Assembly (NCBI GenBank): GCA_031406155.1
Contig: JANOGW010000051.1
Span: 46,905-110,904 of the forward strand
From: JACMNW01 sp031406155
GTDB taxonomy: Bacteria; Pseudomonadota; Alphaproteobacteria; Rhodobacterales; Rhodobacteraceae
Length of the DNA stretch: 64,000 nt
Reading direction: 5' to 3'
In this document: in pieces, positions 7,869 through 15,412 of the stretch
Layout of the letters: each line of letters opens with the position of its first letter
Position numbering within the stretch: the first letter of the stretch is position 1
Notes under the pieces: model-generated
Seen by the model: the letters and a program-made list of their open reading frames with translations, nothing else
What the model was told of the DNA's origin: nothing
Database searches by the model: none
Translations under genes and position numbers: made by a program

Positions 7869-8852
7869 TTAAATCAACCCGTCCTTGCGGAACAGGGCCT
7901 TCAGATCAGCCTCCGGTCTTGCGCCGAAATGGCTGATCACCTCGGCCGCCGCCACGCATCCCATGCGGCCACAGGTCGCAAGGCTTTGGCCTGTCGCCAT
8001 GCCGTAAAGAAAGCCGGCGGCGAACTGATCGCCCGCGCCGGTCGCGTCAACCGGCACGATCCGGCGTACCGGCACGACCGCCTGTTCGTCGCCGCGTACC
8101 ACGATCACGTCATGGCCCGACCTTGTGCAGACCACAAAGCCGCATTCCGCTGCCGCCTGTTCAAGCGCCGCAGACAGGTCCGTCTGATAGAGCGACGACC
8201 ATTCGTGTTCGTTTCCGATCACATAATCCAGATCCTTGACCAGACACCGGAAATCGCCGCGATGCCGATCCACGCAGAACGGATCCGACAATGCGATACC
8301 GGCCTTGCCGCCATTGGCATGGCACAACTGCACCGCGCGCTCGAACGCTTGCTTGCCCTTTGGCTTGTCGTAAAGATAGCCTTCCAGAAACAGGATCTCT
8401 GCCTGCCCGGCCACATCGTCAGACACATCAACCGGCCCCAGTTCGGAGGATATGCCAAGATAGGTGTTCATCGACCGCTCGCCATCGGGGGAGACGAAAA
8501 TCATCGATCGAGAGGTTGGCAGATCGCCGCCCACAACCGGTGCATTGACGAAATCGGTGCCGTTTTCCGCCATCGCGCGCGCATAGAAACGCCCCAGCGC
8601 ATCGTCATGCACCCGCCCGATAAACGCGGTGGTCAGGCCAAGATTGCCAAGCCCCGCAAGCGTGTTGGCGACCGACCCGCCGGGTGCCTGAACCCGGTCC
8701 TTCATGGCGCCATACAGCATTTCGCCGCGTTCGCGTTCCACCAGTTGCATGATGCCTTTTTCAATGCCCATCAGTTCGACAAAGCTATCATCCGCACTGC
8801 AAAACACATCGACAATGGCGTTGCCGATGCCGACCACCTGATAGGATTTCAT
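7869..8852 (-). CDS. Adenosine kinase (PfkB family carbohydrate kinase)
   Basis: A 327-residue ribokinase-fold kinase. It begins with the GIGNAIVDV strand, has the substrate-binding APGGSVANT motif near residue 56, and ends with VDATGAGDQFAAGFLYG, the PfkB signature containing the catalytic Asp and anion hole. The N-terminal wording matches the alphaproteobacterial adenosine kinase group, which makes AMP from adenosine in purine salvage. Its ATG overlaps the nth stop codon (ATGA at 8849-8852), so the two are probably translationally coupled. The substrate is inferred by similarity. Confidence 0.85.
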   Translation of the reverse strand: MKSYQVVGIGNAIVDVFCSADDSFVELMGIEKGIMQLVERERGEMLYGAMKDRVQAPGGSVANTLAGLGNLGLTTAFIGRVHDDALGRFYARAMAENGTDFVNAPVVGGDLPTSRSMIFVSPDGERSMNTYLGISSELGPVDVSDDVAGQAEILFLEGYLYDKPKGKQAFERAVQLCHANGGKAGIALSDPFCVDRHRGDFRCLVKDLDYVIGNEHEWSSLYQTDLSAALEQAAAECGFVVCTRSGHDVIVVRGDEQAVVPVRRIVPVDATGAGDQFAAGFLYGMATGQSLATCGRMGCVAAAEVISHFGARPEADLKALFRKDGLI

Positions 8853-9493
8853 TCGGTTTTATCCTCAAAAAGACACAAGTCGCGGATGATGCAGAGCCCG
8901 CATTTCGGTTTGCGCGCCACGCAGATGTAACGCCCGTGCAAGATCATCCAGTGATGGGCGTGGTGTTGGTATTCGGCGGGCACGTTGTCTTCGATCGCAC
9001 GTTCCACCACATCGACATCGCGCCCGGGTGCGATGCCGGAGCGGTTGCCAAGCCGGAAAATGTGGGTGTCCACTGCTTGGGCAGGCTGGTGAAACCACAT
9101 GTTCAAGACCACATTGGCGGTCTTGCGCCCAACCCCCGGCATGGATTGAAGGGCGGCCCGTGAGGATGGCACTTCGCCGCCATAGTCATCGACAAGGATT
9201 TGGCTTAGGCGGATCACGTTTCGGGCCTTGTTGCGAAACAAGCCGATGGTCTTGATGTGCTGGATCAGTGCCTCTTCGCCCAGATCCAGCATCTTTTGCG
9301 GGGTATCGGCAATCGCGAACAGCGGCCCTGTGGCCCGGTTGACCCCTGCGTCCGTTGCCTGCGCCGACAGGGCCACCGCAACAAGCAGAGTATAGGCGTT
9401 CAAATGGTGCAATTCGCCCTTTGGTTCCGGCTCTGCCGCCTGAAACCGGGAAAAGATCGCATTCATCGCGGCATAGGGAAGCTGTCTGACCAT
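8849..9493 (-). CDS. nth: Endonuclease III (DNA glycosylase/AP lyase)
   Basis: A 214-residue base-excision repair enzyme that removes oxidised pyrimidines and cleaves at abasic sites. The helix-hairpin-helix region LQSMPGVGRKTANVVLN contains the catalytic Lys, and the catalytic Asp is in VDTHIFRL. The C-terminal [4Fe-4S] loop CVARKPKCGLCIIRDLC has the C-x6-C-x2-C-x5-C spacing. The start MVRQLPYAAM at 9493 fits the family; the open frame upstream adds low-complexity residues. First gene of a two-gene unit with adenosine kinase. Confidence 0.95.
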   Translation of the reverse strand: MVRQLPYAAMNAIFSRFQAAEPEPKGELHHLNAYTLLVAVALSAQATDAGVNRATGPLFAIADTPQKMLDLGEEALIQHIKTIGLFRNKARNVIRLSQILVDDYGGEVPSSRAALQSMPGVGRKTANVVLNMWFHQPAQAVDTHIFRLGNRSGIAPGRDVDVVERAIEDNVPAEYQHHAHHWMILHGRYICVARKPKCGLCIIRDLCLFEDKTE

Positions 9494-9612
9494 TGCTGCG
9501 ATATGCCCGAACCACCCCCCTGCGGCAAGCCCCCTGCAACCCGGACGAAGGCGCAATTTCCGGGTCGCGATGGCGGGATCGGCGCTCTATGCTGGCAGAA
9601 CAGGAGCACGCC

Positions 9613-10458
9613 ATGAACATATCGCCAGAAGCCCCCGCCTACCATTATTCCGTTATCGCGCGCGCCTTGCGGCATATCGATGAGGGTGGTCCCACATTGA
9701 CGCTAGAGGATCTGGCGTCACAAATGGGGATGAGTGCCGCCCATTTTCAGCGGGTTTTCTCGCAATGGGTGGGCGTGTCGCCGAAACGCTATCAGCAATA
9801 CCTGACGCTGGATCATGCCAAACGGCTGCTTGCCGACCGCTTTTCCGTGCTGGAAACGTCGTTGCAGACCGGGTTGTCGGGGGGGGGCCGGCTGCATGAT
9901 CTGTTCGTGCGCTGGGAAGCCATGAGCCCTGGTGACTATGCGCGGGGTGGGGAGAGTCTGGCCATCGCCTGGGGTTTGTTCGATACACCCTTCGGGCAGG
10001 CGCTGGCGATGGCCACCGATCGCGGCATCTGCGGGATGGCGTTTACCGATGAGGCTGGCTTTGACGCTGCTTTCGCCGATATGACCGGGCGGTGGCCGAA
10101 GGCTGCTTTTCACCGGGACGATGCAAGTATCGCGCCCTTGATCGCCGGTGCATTCGGGAACGCCGGTCATGGGGATACGAGGCTGCATCTGATCGGTGCG
10201 CCGTTCCAGATCAAGGTGTGGGAGGCGCTTTTGCAGGTTCCCTCAGGCCACGTCACCACCTACAGCGAACTTGCGGGTGCCATTGGCCAAGCAAATGCGG
10301 TGCGCGCAGTCGGTACGGCTGTGGGTCGCAACCCGGTCAGTTGGCTGATCCCGTGCCATCGCGCCTTGCGCAAATCGGGCGGGCTGGGCGGCTATCACTG
10401 GGGGTTGCCGGTGAAGCGCGCGATGCTTGCGTGGGAGGCCGCGCGTACCGAAGCATGA
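9613..10458 (+). CDS. AraC-type regulator fused to O6-methylguanine-DNA methyltransferase (Ada-like)
   Basis: A 281-residue fusion. Residues 1 to about 105 are an AraC helix-turn-helix domain (LEDLASQMGMSAAHFQRVF). Residues ~115-281 are the Ogt/Ada C-terminal methyltransferase with GRNPVSWLIPCHRALRKSGG, whose Cys accepts the methyl group from O6-methylguanine. The N-terminal zinc-binding methylphosphotriester domain of enteric Ada is absent, so this protein cannot sense phosphotriesters as Ada does. The start at 9613 follows CAGGAGCAC. It is divergent from nth, grouping two DNA repair genes. Confidence 0.9.
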   Translation: MNISPEAPAYHYSVIARALRHIDEGGPTLTLEDLASQMGMSAAHFQRVFSQWVGVSPKRYQQYLTLDHAKRLLADRFSVLETSLQTGLSGGGRLHDLFVRWEAMSPGDYARGGESLAIAWGLFDTPFGQALAMATDRGICGMAFTDEAGFDAAFADMTGRWPKAAFHRDDASIAPLIAGAFGNAGHGDTRLHLIGAPFQIKVWEALLQVPSGHVTTYSELAGAIGQANAVRAVGTAVGRNPVSWLIPCHRALRKSGGLGGYHWGLPVKRAMLAWEAARTEA

Positions 10459-10563
10459 TGCGCGGAAATCTGCCATGCCGGGCGGCCATCTTTCGCTGAC
10501 GGCTTTGCCTTGCTATAAGACGTTACAAGCCCGGCAAACGGGCCCTGAAACGAGGCAGCAGAT

Positions 10564-11220
10564 ATGAATTTCAAAACCCCCCTGATCGCGGCGTCCCTTG
10601 GCTTTTTCGCGCTTTCGGCCTGTACGATTGACCCAAACGCGTTCCCGGATGATCCAAATGCGCGTACCAAGGGCGGTGCCGTTACCGGTGCGCTGCTGGG
10701 TGGGTTCATCGGGGCCAGAAGCGATGACAACAGCCTTGCCAAGGCGGCGGTGGGTGCGGCAGTCGGTGCTGCCATCGGCGGGGCAATCGGGCAGAACCTT
10801 GACCGGCAAGCCGCCGATCTGCGCGCTGTCAACGGCAACTTTACCGTCACGAACAATGGCCGATATCTGGTCGTCAACATGCCGCAAGACCTGCTGTTTG
10901 CTACCGACAGCGCCGTGTTGCGCCCTGATCTGACGCGCGACATCAAGGCCATCGCCGCCAACCTGCAACAATATCCCAACAGCCAGATCGAAATTGTGGG
11001 CCATACCGACAACACGGGATCGTCGGCCTACAATCAGGACCTGTCACAACGCCGCGCGGTTTCAGTCGCAGAGGTGCTGCGTGGGGCAGGCGTGCCGAAT
11101 GCCCGGATCGCAGCTTTTGGGCGGGGCGAGGATCAACCGCTGCCCAACGCGTCCAACCTGACGCCGGAAGGGCGCGCGATGAACCGTAGGGTCGAGATCA
11201 TCATCCGTCCGACCGCCTGA
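10564..11220 (+). CDS. OmpA family lipoprotein with glycine zipper
   Basis: A 218-residue outer-membrane lipoprotein. The signal peptide ends in the lipobox LSAC, giving lipidation at Cys20. A glycine-zipper region follows (GGAVTGALLGGFIGA and GAAVGAAIGGAIGQ). The C-terminal half is an OmpA-like peptidoglycan-binding domain (VGHTDNTGSSAYNQDLSQRRAVSV) with the conserved Asp and Arg, ending NRRVEIIIRPTA. It presumably tethers the outer membrane to the cell wall. A strong terminator follows 23 bp after the stop, so it is probably monocistronic. Confidence 0.93.
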   Translation: MNFKTPLIAASLGFFALSACTIDPNAFPDDPNARTKGGAVTGALLGGFIGARSDDNSLAKAAVGAAVGAAIGGAIGQNLDRQAADLRAVNGNFTVTNNGRYLVVNMPQDLLFATDSAVLRPDLTRDIKAIAANLQQYPNSQIEIVGHTDNTGSSAYNQDLSQRRAVSVAEVLRGAGVPNARIAAFGRGEDQPLPNASNLTPEGRAMNRRVEIIIRPTA

Positions 11221-11243
11221 CCCACGATTGTGCACTGAGTGGA

Positions 11244-11272
11244 ACAGCCGGGGCGTTCCCCGGCTGTTTTTC
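11244..11272 (+). terminator. Rho-independent terminator of the OmpA lipoprotein gene
   Basis: ACAGCCGGGG (11244-11253) and CCCCGGCTGT (11258-11267) form a 10-bp perfect stem with loop CGTT, followed by a T-run to 11271. It ends the upstream gene and isolates the FadR-type gene that follows. Confidence 0.92.
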
Positions 11273-11324
11273 ATTGCACTTGTCAGAGTGTGGTCTAAAA
11301 CTTTCACCAATTTCGGGGAAAGCC

Positions 11325-12092
11325 ATGCCATTTCTGAAAATTCAGGCTGAAAAACTGTCTTTGTCGGTGGTTCGCCAGATTGAACTGCTGATCCTGCGTG
11401 GCATCCTGCGGCCCGGGGAACGGCTGCCTGCCGAACGCGAGTTATCTGAAAGGCTTGGCGTCTCGCGCCCGTCCCTGCGCGAAGCGGTGGCAAATCTGCA
11501 GGCGCGCGGATTGCTTAGCAGCCGCCCGGGCGCTGGAATTTATGTTGCAGACGTGCTTGGATCGGCGTTTTCGGACGGGCTGGTCCAGTTGTTTTCCAGC
11601 CACGAAGACGCGGTGTTCGACTACATCGCTTTTCGCCGCGATATGGAGGGACTTGCGGCCGAGCGCGCGGCAACTCTTGGGTCAGACACCGATCTGCTGG
11701 TCATCGACACGATATTTCAGAAGATGGAAGCCGCGCACAGCAAGCGCGATCCCTCGGACGAGGCGGCGTTGGACGCCGAGTTTCACATGGCCATCATCGA
11801 GGCCAGCCATAACATCATCATGCTGCACATGATGCGGTCAATGTACGATCTGCTGCGTCAGGGCGTGTTCTACAACCGCCAAATGATGTTCAAACAGCGC
11901 ATGACGCGCGAGGCGCTGTTGGATCAACACCGCGAGATCAACATCGGTCTGCAAGCGCGCGATCCAGTGGCGGCCCGGGCGGCGGTGGTCGCGCATATGA
12001 ATTATGTGGAACAATCCCTTGCGGGCCAGATCAAGGCGCAACGCAACGAAGCCGTTGCCAAGCAGCGATACGAGCACGAGCAGAACCGGTGA
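11325..12092 (+). CDS. FadR-subfamily GntR transcriptional regulator
   Basis: A 255-residue regulator. The N-terminal winged helix (RPGERLPAERELSERLGVSR then PSLREAVANLQARGLL) is the GntR signature. The C-terminal all-helical FCD domain contains the Asp/His metal or ligand residues (FRRDMEG, DAEFHMAIIEASHN, HREI). The length and the wording of the HTH are closest to PdhR/LldR-type regulators of organic-acid metabolism, but the ligand cannot be told. The start at 11325 has GGGGAAAG at 11315-11322. TGGT...ACCA half-sites at 11291-11309, just upstream, could be an autoregulatory operator. Confidence 0.88.
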   Translation: MPFLKIQAEKLSLSVVRQIELLILRGILRPGERLPAERELSERLGVSRPSLREAVANLQARGLLSSRPGAGIYVADVLGSAFSDGLVQLFSSHEDAVFDYIAFRRDMEGLAAERAATLGSDTDLLVIDTIFQKMEAAHSKRDPSDEAALDAEFHMAIIEASHNIIMLHMMRSMYDLLRQGVFYNRQMMFKQRMTREALLDQHREINIGLQARDPVAARAAVVAHMNYVEQSLAGQIKAQRNEAVAKQRYEHEQNR

Positions 12093-12110
12093 TCCAATGA
12101 CGAACGAATT

Positions 12111-12134
12111 AGGCCCGGTCCAGCGACCGGGCCT
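12111..12134. terminator. Bidirectional hairpin between the FadR-type gene and atpF
   Basis: AGGCCCGGTC (12111-12120) and GACCGGGCCT (12125-12134) form a perfect 10-bp stem with loop CAGC, located between two convergent genes. The flanking T-runs are short (TTGTT on the plus strand, AATT on the minus), so termination may be partial, but position and stem strength support a shared terminator. Confidence 0.7.
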
Positions 12135-12153
12135 TGTTCATCCCCGGGCGTGG

Positions 12154-12708
12154 TCAATGCAGGCGCGCTTCGACCTGACCGATTGCGTCATCGATTGACC
12201 GCGAGGCAGTTTCCGCCGTCATCTGTTTGGCCAGAACTTCGCCGGCAACCGACACAGCAACCGACACCGCGCGTTCACGAACCTGACGCAGTGCGGATGC
12301 TTCGGCGGATGCGATCTGATCTTGTGCCGACGCCAGCCGACGGGCAATTGCGGCCTTCAGATCAGCCTTTGCCTGTGTCGCCGCAGCCATCGCTTCTTCG
12401 CGGGCGCCGGCAACTATGCGGTCGGATTGTTCCTGCACTTCGCGCTGCTTGCGTTCATAAGACGCCAAAATGGTCTTGGCCTCTTCGCGCAGGGTGCGTG
12501 CTTCTTCCAGATCGGCCTTGATCTGCACCGCACGCGCATCCAGCATGCCCGTCAATTTGCCCGGCACACCCATGTAAACCAGCACGGCAACAAAGGCGAT
12601 AAACGCCAGCAGAACGACAAAATCGGTGTTGTTCAGCGAAATGAACGGCCCCGTTGCCGCAACTGCCGGCTGGCCAAGCAGCATCAGGGCGATGGTCAGC
12701 TTTTTCAT
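12154..12708 (-). CDS. atpF: ATP synthase Fo subunit b
   Basis: A 184-residue peripheral-stalk subunit. It begins with a cleavable-looking hydrophobic leader, then a membrane helix (FVVLLAFIAFVAVLVYMGV). A long charged Ala/Glu/Lys/Arg-rich helix follows to the end, expected to dimerise with b' and hold the F1 head. It is the last gene of the Fo cluster atpI-atpB-atpE-atpF'-atpF, 4 bp after the b' gene. The F1 genes are not in this window, the usual split arrangement in alphaproteobacteria. Confidence 0.95.
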   Translation of the reverse strand: MKKLTIALMLLGQPAVAATGPFISLNNTDFVVLLAFIAFVAVLVYMGVPGKLTGMLDARAVQIKADLEEARTLREEAKTILASYERKQREVQEQSDRIVAGAREEAMAAATQAKADLKAAIARRLASAQDQIASAEASALRQVRERAVSVAVSVAGEVLAKQMTAETASRSIDDAIGQVEARLH

Positions 12709-12712
12709 GGCG

Positions 12713-13255
12713 TTACTCCTTCAGCCGGGCGGTAACGGCCACCGCGATCGCCTTGGCATCAGCCTGCCCACCCAAAGACGCCACCAGCGCCTGTGCAGTA
12801 TCTCTGGCGACCTCGTTTATGGCGTCCAAAGCACCGGCTTTGATCTCTGTGATCTTCTTTTCGGACTCGACCGCTTTTGCAGCAATGTCCGCGTCGGCCT
12901 TTGCCGTCGCCAGATCCAGATCTTTCTGGATGTCGGCCTTGGCCGCGGCCACGATCTTGGCCGCCTCGCCGCGCGCCGTCGCCAGCGCGTCGTTATAGGC
13001 TTTTTCAGCCTGCACGGCCTTTTGCTTGAATTCTTCCGCGGCCGCCAGATCATTGCTGATCGTGCCACTGCGTTCGGCCAGCACCGCACCGATGCGTGGC
13101 AGCGCTACCCGCGACAGCACCAGATAGATCAAGACAAGCGTCACCGCCAACCAGAAGATCTGGTTCGGGAACGTGTCGAAGTTCAGCTGTGGCAGGCCGG
13201 CCTTTTCGGCAGTTCCCGCCGCACCCGCGACGGCTTCGGTCGTTGTTGTCGCCAT
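12713..13255 (-). CDS. atpF': ATP synthase Fo subunit b'
   Basis: A 180-residue second b-type stalk subunit, as found in photosynthetic and related alphaproteobacteria. The N-terminus has about 20 polar residues, then LPQLNFDTFPNQIFWLAVTL and the rest of a membrane helix. This is followed by a long alternating Ala/Lys/Glu coiled-coil region. The motif PNQIFWL at the start of the helix separates b' from b. Same strand and operon as the neighbouring atp genes. Confidence 0.95.
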   Translation of the reverse strand: MATTTTEAVAGAAGTAEKAGLPQLNFDTFPNQIFWLAVTLVLIYLVLSRVALPRIGAVLAERSGTISNDLAAAEEFKQKAVQAEKAYNDALATARGEAAKIVAAAKADIQKDLDLATAKADADIAAKAVESEKKITEIKAGALDAINEVARDTAQALVASLGGQADAKAIAVAVTARLKE

Positions 13256-13329
13256 GACATCCTCCTTGCGGAACCTGAAGTTACCCGGCGAGGGCTGCTA
13301 ACCCCGCCGGACGCTTGGCCCTTAAAGGA

Positions 13330-13566
13330 TCAGACTGCGAACAACAGCAGAAGCGCGATCAGGAACGAGAAGATGCCCAGTGCTTCGGCAAAAGCGATGC
13401 CAACGAACAGGTTGGCCATCTGGCCGGGGGCAGCCGACGGGTTGCGCAGGGCACCGGCAAGGAAGTTCCCTGCAATGTGGCCCACGCCGATACCAGCACC
13501 GCCAAGGCCGATGGTGGCCAGGCCTGCGCCGATGAACTTACCCATTTCTGCAATATCGCCTTCCAT
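13330..13566 (-). CDS. atpE: ATP synthase Fo subunit c
   Basis: A 78-residue proteolipid hairpin. Helix one contains the glycine motif (IGAGLATIGLGGAGIGVG). The polar loop is ALRNPSA. Helix two contains GIAFAEALGIFSFLIALL, in which the Glu of FAEALG is the proton-carrying carboxylate. It forms the rotor ring of the inner-membrane ATP synthase. High expression is expected for ring stoichiometry, and the gene is set apart by 60-75 bp spacers on each side. Confidence 0.97.
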   Translation of the reverse strand: MEGDIAEMGKFIGAGLATIGLGGAGIGVGHIAGNFLAGALRNPSAAPGQMANLFVGIAFAEALGIFSFLIALLLLFAV

Positions 13567-13626
13567 AGTCGTCTCCTTTTTTGGATATTTGAATAGAGTG
13601 TTAGGATTGAAGACCCAATGGGGGCC

Positions 13627-14385
13627 CTAGTGGTGGGCGCCGCCCACTGCGTCACGCAAGTAAACGCAGGTCAGAATGGTGAAAACATAGGCCTGAACCA
13701 CTGCCACCAGCAGCTCCAGCCCATAAATGGCCGCAATTGCTGCAATAGGCACGACCGAGGCCACGCCTAATGCGCCGGCAAAGCCCGCGAAAACCTTGAT
13801 CACGGCATGGCCCGCCATGATGTTGCCACCCAGACGAATGGAATGGCTGAGCGGGCGCACGAAGTAGGAAATCACCTCGATCAGCGCCAGAATCGGGCGC
13901 AGAGCCAACGGCGCGGATGACACCCAGAACATGCCGAGAAAGCCGATGCCCTGCTTTGCCAGCCCCAGAATCGTGACCGCGAAAAACACCAGCAGTGCCA
14001 GCGTCGCGGTGACGGCGAAATGCGAGGTGGTTGAGAAGCTCATCGGGATCAGGCCAAGAAGGTTGGCCAACACGACAAACATGAACAGCGTCATCACATA
14101 GGGGAAATACTTGATCCCGTCGTGCCCTGTAACCTCTTCGACCATATTGTGGATAAAGCCATACAGAAGTTCGGCAATCGACTGCAGGCGGGTCGGGATG
14201 ATTGAGCGGCGCGAGGTGCCCAGAACCAGCAGTGCTATCACGGCAAGAACTGCCAAACCCATCCAAAGGGTGACGTTGGTCGGCGTGTACCAGTTGATCG
14301 TATCGCCGCCGAATAACGGCTTCACGATGAACTGATCCATCGGATGGATGTTCAGACCGCTGGTTTCCGCCTCGCCCGCCATCAT
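13627..14385 (-). CDS. atpB: ATP synthase Fo subunit a
   Basis: A 252-residue multi-helix stator subunit that forms the proton half-channels. The diagnostic helix SHSIRLGGNIMAGHAVI carries the essential Arg facing the c-ring, and LVAVVQAYVFTILTCVYL is the last helix. Its ATG shares a base with the atpI stop codon, so the two are coupled. The start MMAGEAETSG is usual for relatives. Confidence 0.96.
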   Translation of the reverse strand: MMAGEAETSGLNIHPMDQFIVKPLFGGDTINWYTPTNVTLWMGLAVLAVIALLVLGTSRRSIIPTRLQSIAELLYGFIHNMVEEVTGHDGIKYFPYVMTLFMFVVLANLLGLIPMSFSTTSHFAVTATLALLVFFAVTILGLAKQGIGFLGMFWVSSAPLALRPILALIEVISYFVRPLSHSIRLGGNIMAGHAVIKVFAGFAGALGVASVVPIAAIAAIYGLELLVAVVQAYVFTILTCVYLRDAVGGAHH

Positions 14386-14717
14386 CAGTTCCCTTTGCCG
14401 TTTGCGGAGGTGTCCGCGTCGTTCTTCTGTGCCAGTTGCCTTGCCGTGCCCAGCATCGTCTTGATGCCCGCCGCAAAACCAAGCAGCGAAAAGATCACCA
14501 GAAAGAGGGGAAGCGTTCCGAAAACCGCATCCAGCCCGTAACCGATCCCCATTCCCAGCAACATGCCGGTCACGAGTTCGATTATCATCCTCCAGGCAAC
14601 CTCGCCCTGCGAGAAACCCTTGACCGTGTTGGTGCGCGCGCCCACCGGTTTGCCCTTGATCCGGTCGATGCGCGCCTCAAGGCGTTGCAGTCGGTCGGGA
14701 TCGGGTTCATCCGGCAT
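14385..14717 (-). CDS. atpI: AtpI/AtpZ family assembly protein of ATP synthase
   Basis: A 110-residue protein with a charged N-terminal half (DPDRLQRLEARIDRIKGK) and two membrane helices (IIELVTGMLLGMGIGYGLDAVFG and LPLFLVIFSLLGFAAGIKTML). This matches the AtpI/AtpZ family, which helps c-ring assembly or Mg2+/Ca2+ transport. It is the first gene of the Fo cluster, and a good promoter lies 70 bp upstream. Confidence 0.92.
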   Translation of the reverse strand: MPDEPDPDRLQRLEARIDRIKGKPVGARTNTVKGFSQGEVAWRMIIELVTGMLLGMGIGYGLDAVFGTLPLFLVIFSLLGFAAGIKTMLGTARQLAQKNDADTSANGKGN

Positions 14718-14786
14718 GAAATGCGCCCCTTCACAGTCGGGGGATACCTACGCAGAGGGTCGGCTTAAGTCAAGCGTGGGGGAATG

Positions 14787-14815
14787 GGCATAAAGTTGGG
14801 CACAACCCATTGCAA
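14787..14815 (-). promoter_or_regulatory. Predicted sigma-70 promoter of the atp operon
   Basis: Reading the minus strand, TTGCAA (14810-14815) is followed after exactly 17 bp by TATGCC (14787-14792). Transcription would start near 14780, leaving a leader of about 60 nt before atpI. The elements match the consensus at 4/6 and 4/6 positions with ideal spacing. Prediction by eye only. Confidence 0.5.
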
Positions 14816-14945
14816 AAAATAGGTTTATGCTTGCTCGACGAGCAGATAGAAAGCTTGCAGCCGCGGCCGGTCATGCATTCTCGAGCCGGCCGCATATTCA
14901 ACCGAATGGTTGACCATTTCCCCCTGCCCCGCCAAGACTGCGACC

Positions 14946-15287
14946 ATGACCCAACGCCTTGACACGATCTTCGCCGCCCTAGCCGACCCGACCCGCCGGG
15001 CGATCCTGACCATGTTGCTAGAAGACGACATGGCAGTGACGGATGTGGCCGAACCGTTTACGATGTCGCTGGCTGCAATTTCAAAGCACCTTGGCATTCT
15101 GGCTGACGCAGGCCTGATCACCCAGGAAAAGCGCGGCCGCGTGAAATGGTGCAAGCTGGACCCGGACGCGATGCGCGCGGCGTCGGTCTGGATGCAGGGC
15201 TTCGGTCAGTTCGATCCGGTTGATCTGGATGACTTCGAGCGGTTTCTGGCGCAGGAGATTGAGGGGGCGGGAGAACAGGGGCGTTAA
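14946..15287 (+). CDS. ArsR/SmtB-type winged-helix regulator
   Basis: A 113-residue protein with the SDR-type ArsR HTH: RLDTIFAALADPTRRAILTM at the start, then FTMSLAAISKHLGILADAGLI and RGRVKWCKLDPD. It lacks the CxC/CxxC metal motifs of arsenic or cadmium sensors. This subgroup usually sits beside a SRPBCC (AHSA1) gene that it regulates, but none is adjacent here. The start at 14946 matches the family N-terminus MTQRLD. An inverted repeat TGCTCGACGAGCA at 14832-14844 upstream could be an operator for it. Confidence 0.88.
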   Translation: MTQRLDTIFAALADPTRRAILTMLLEDDMAVTDVAEPFTMSLAAISKHLGILADAGLITQEKRGRVKWCKLDPDAMRAASVWMQGFGQFDPVDLDDFERFLAQEIEGAGEQGR

Positions 15288-15412
15288 GAAACACATCAGC
15301 GGCCCCGGGTTGACCGTTGCCCGGTTCCGAACCTAGCCAAGCCCGTCCGTGTTCAAGCTTAATCCGCGGTATGGCCTTGACCAAAGGCATGCGACGGTCC
15401 CCTGCCAAGCCA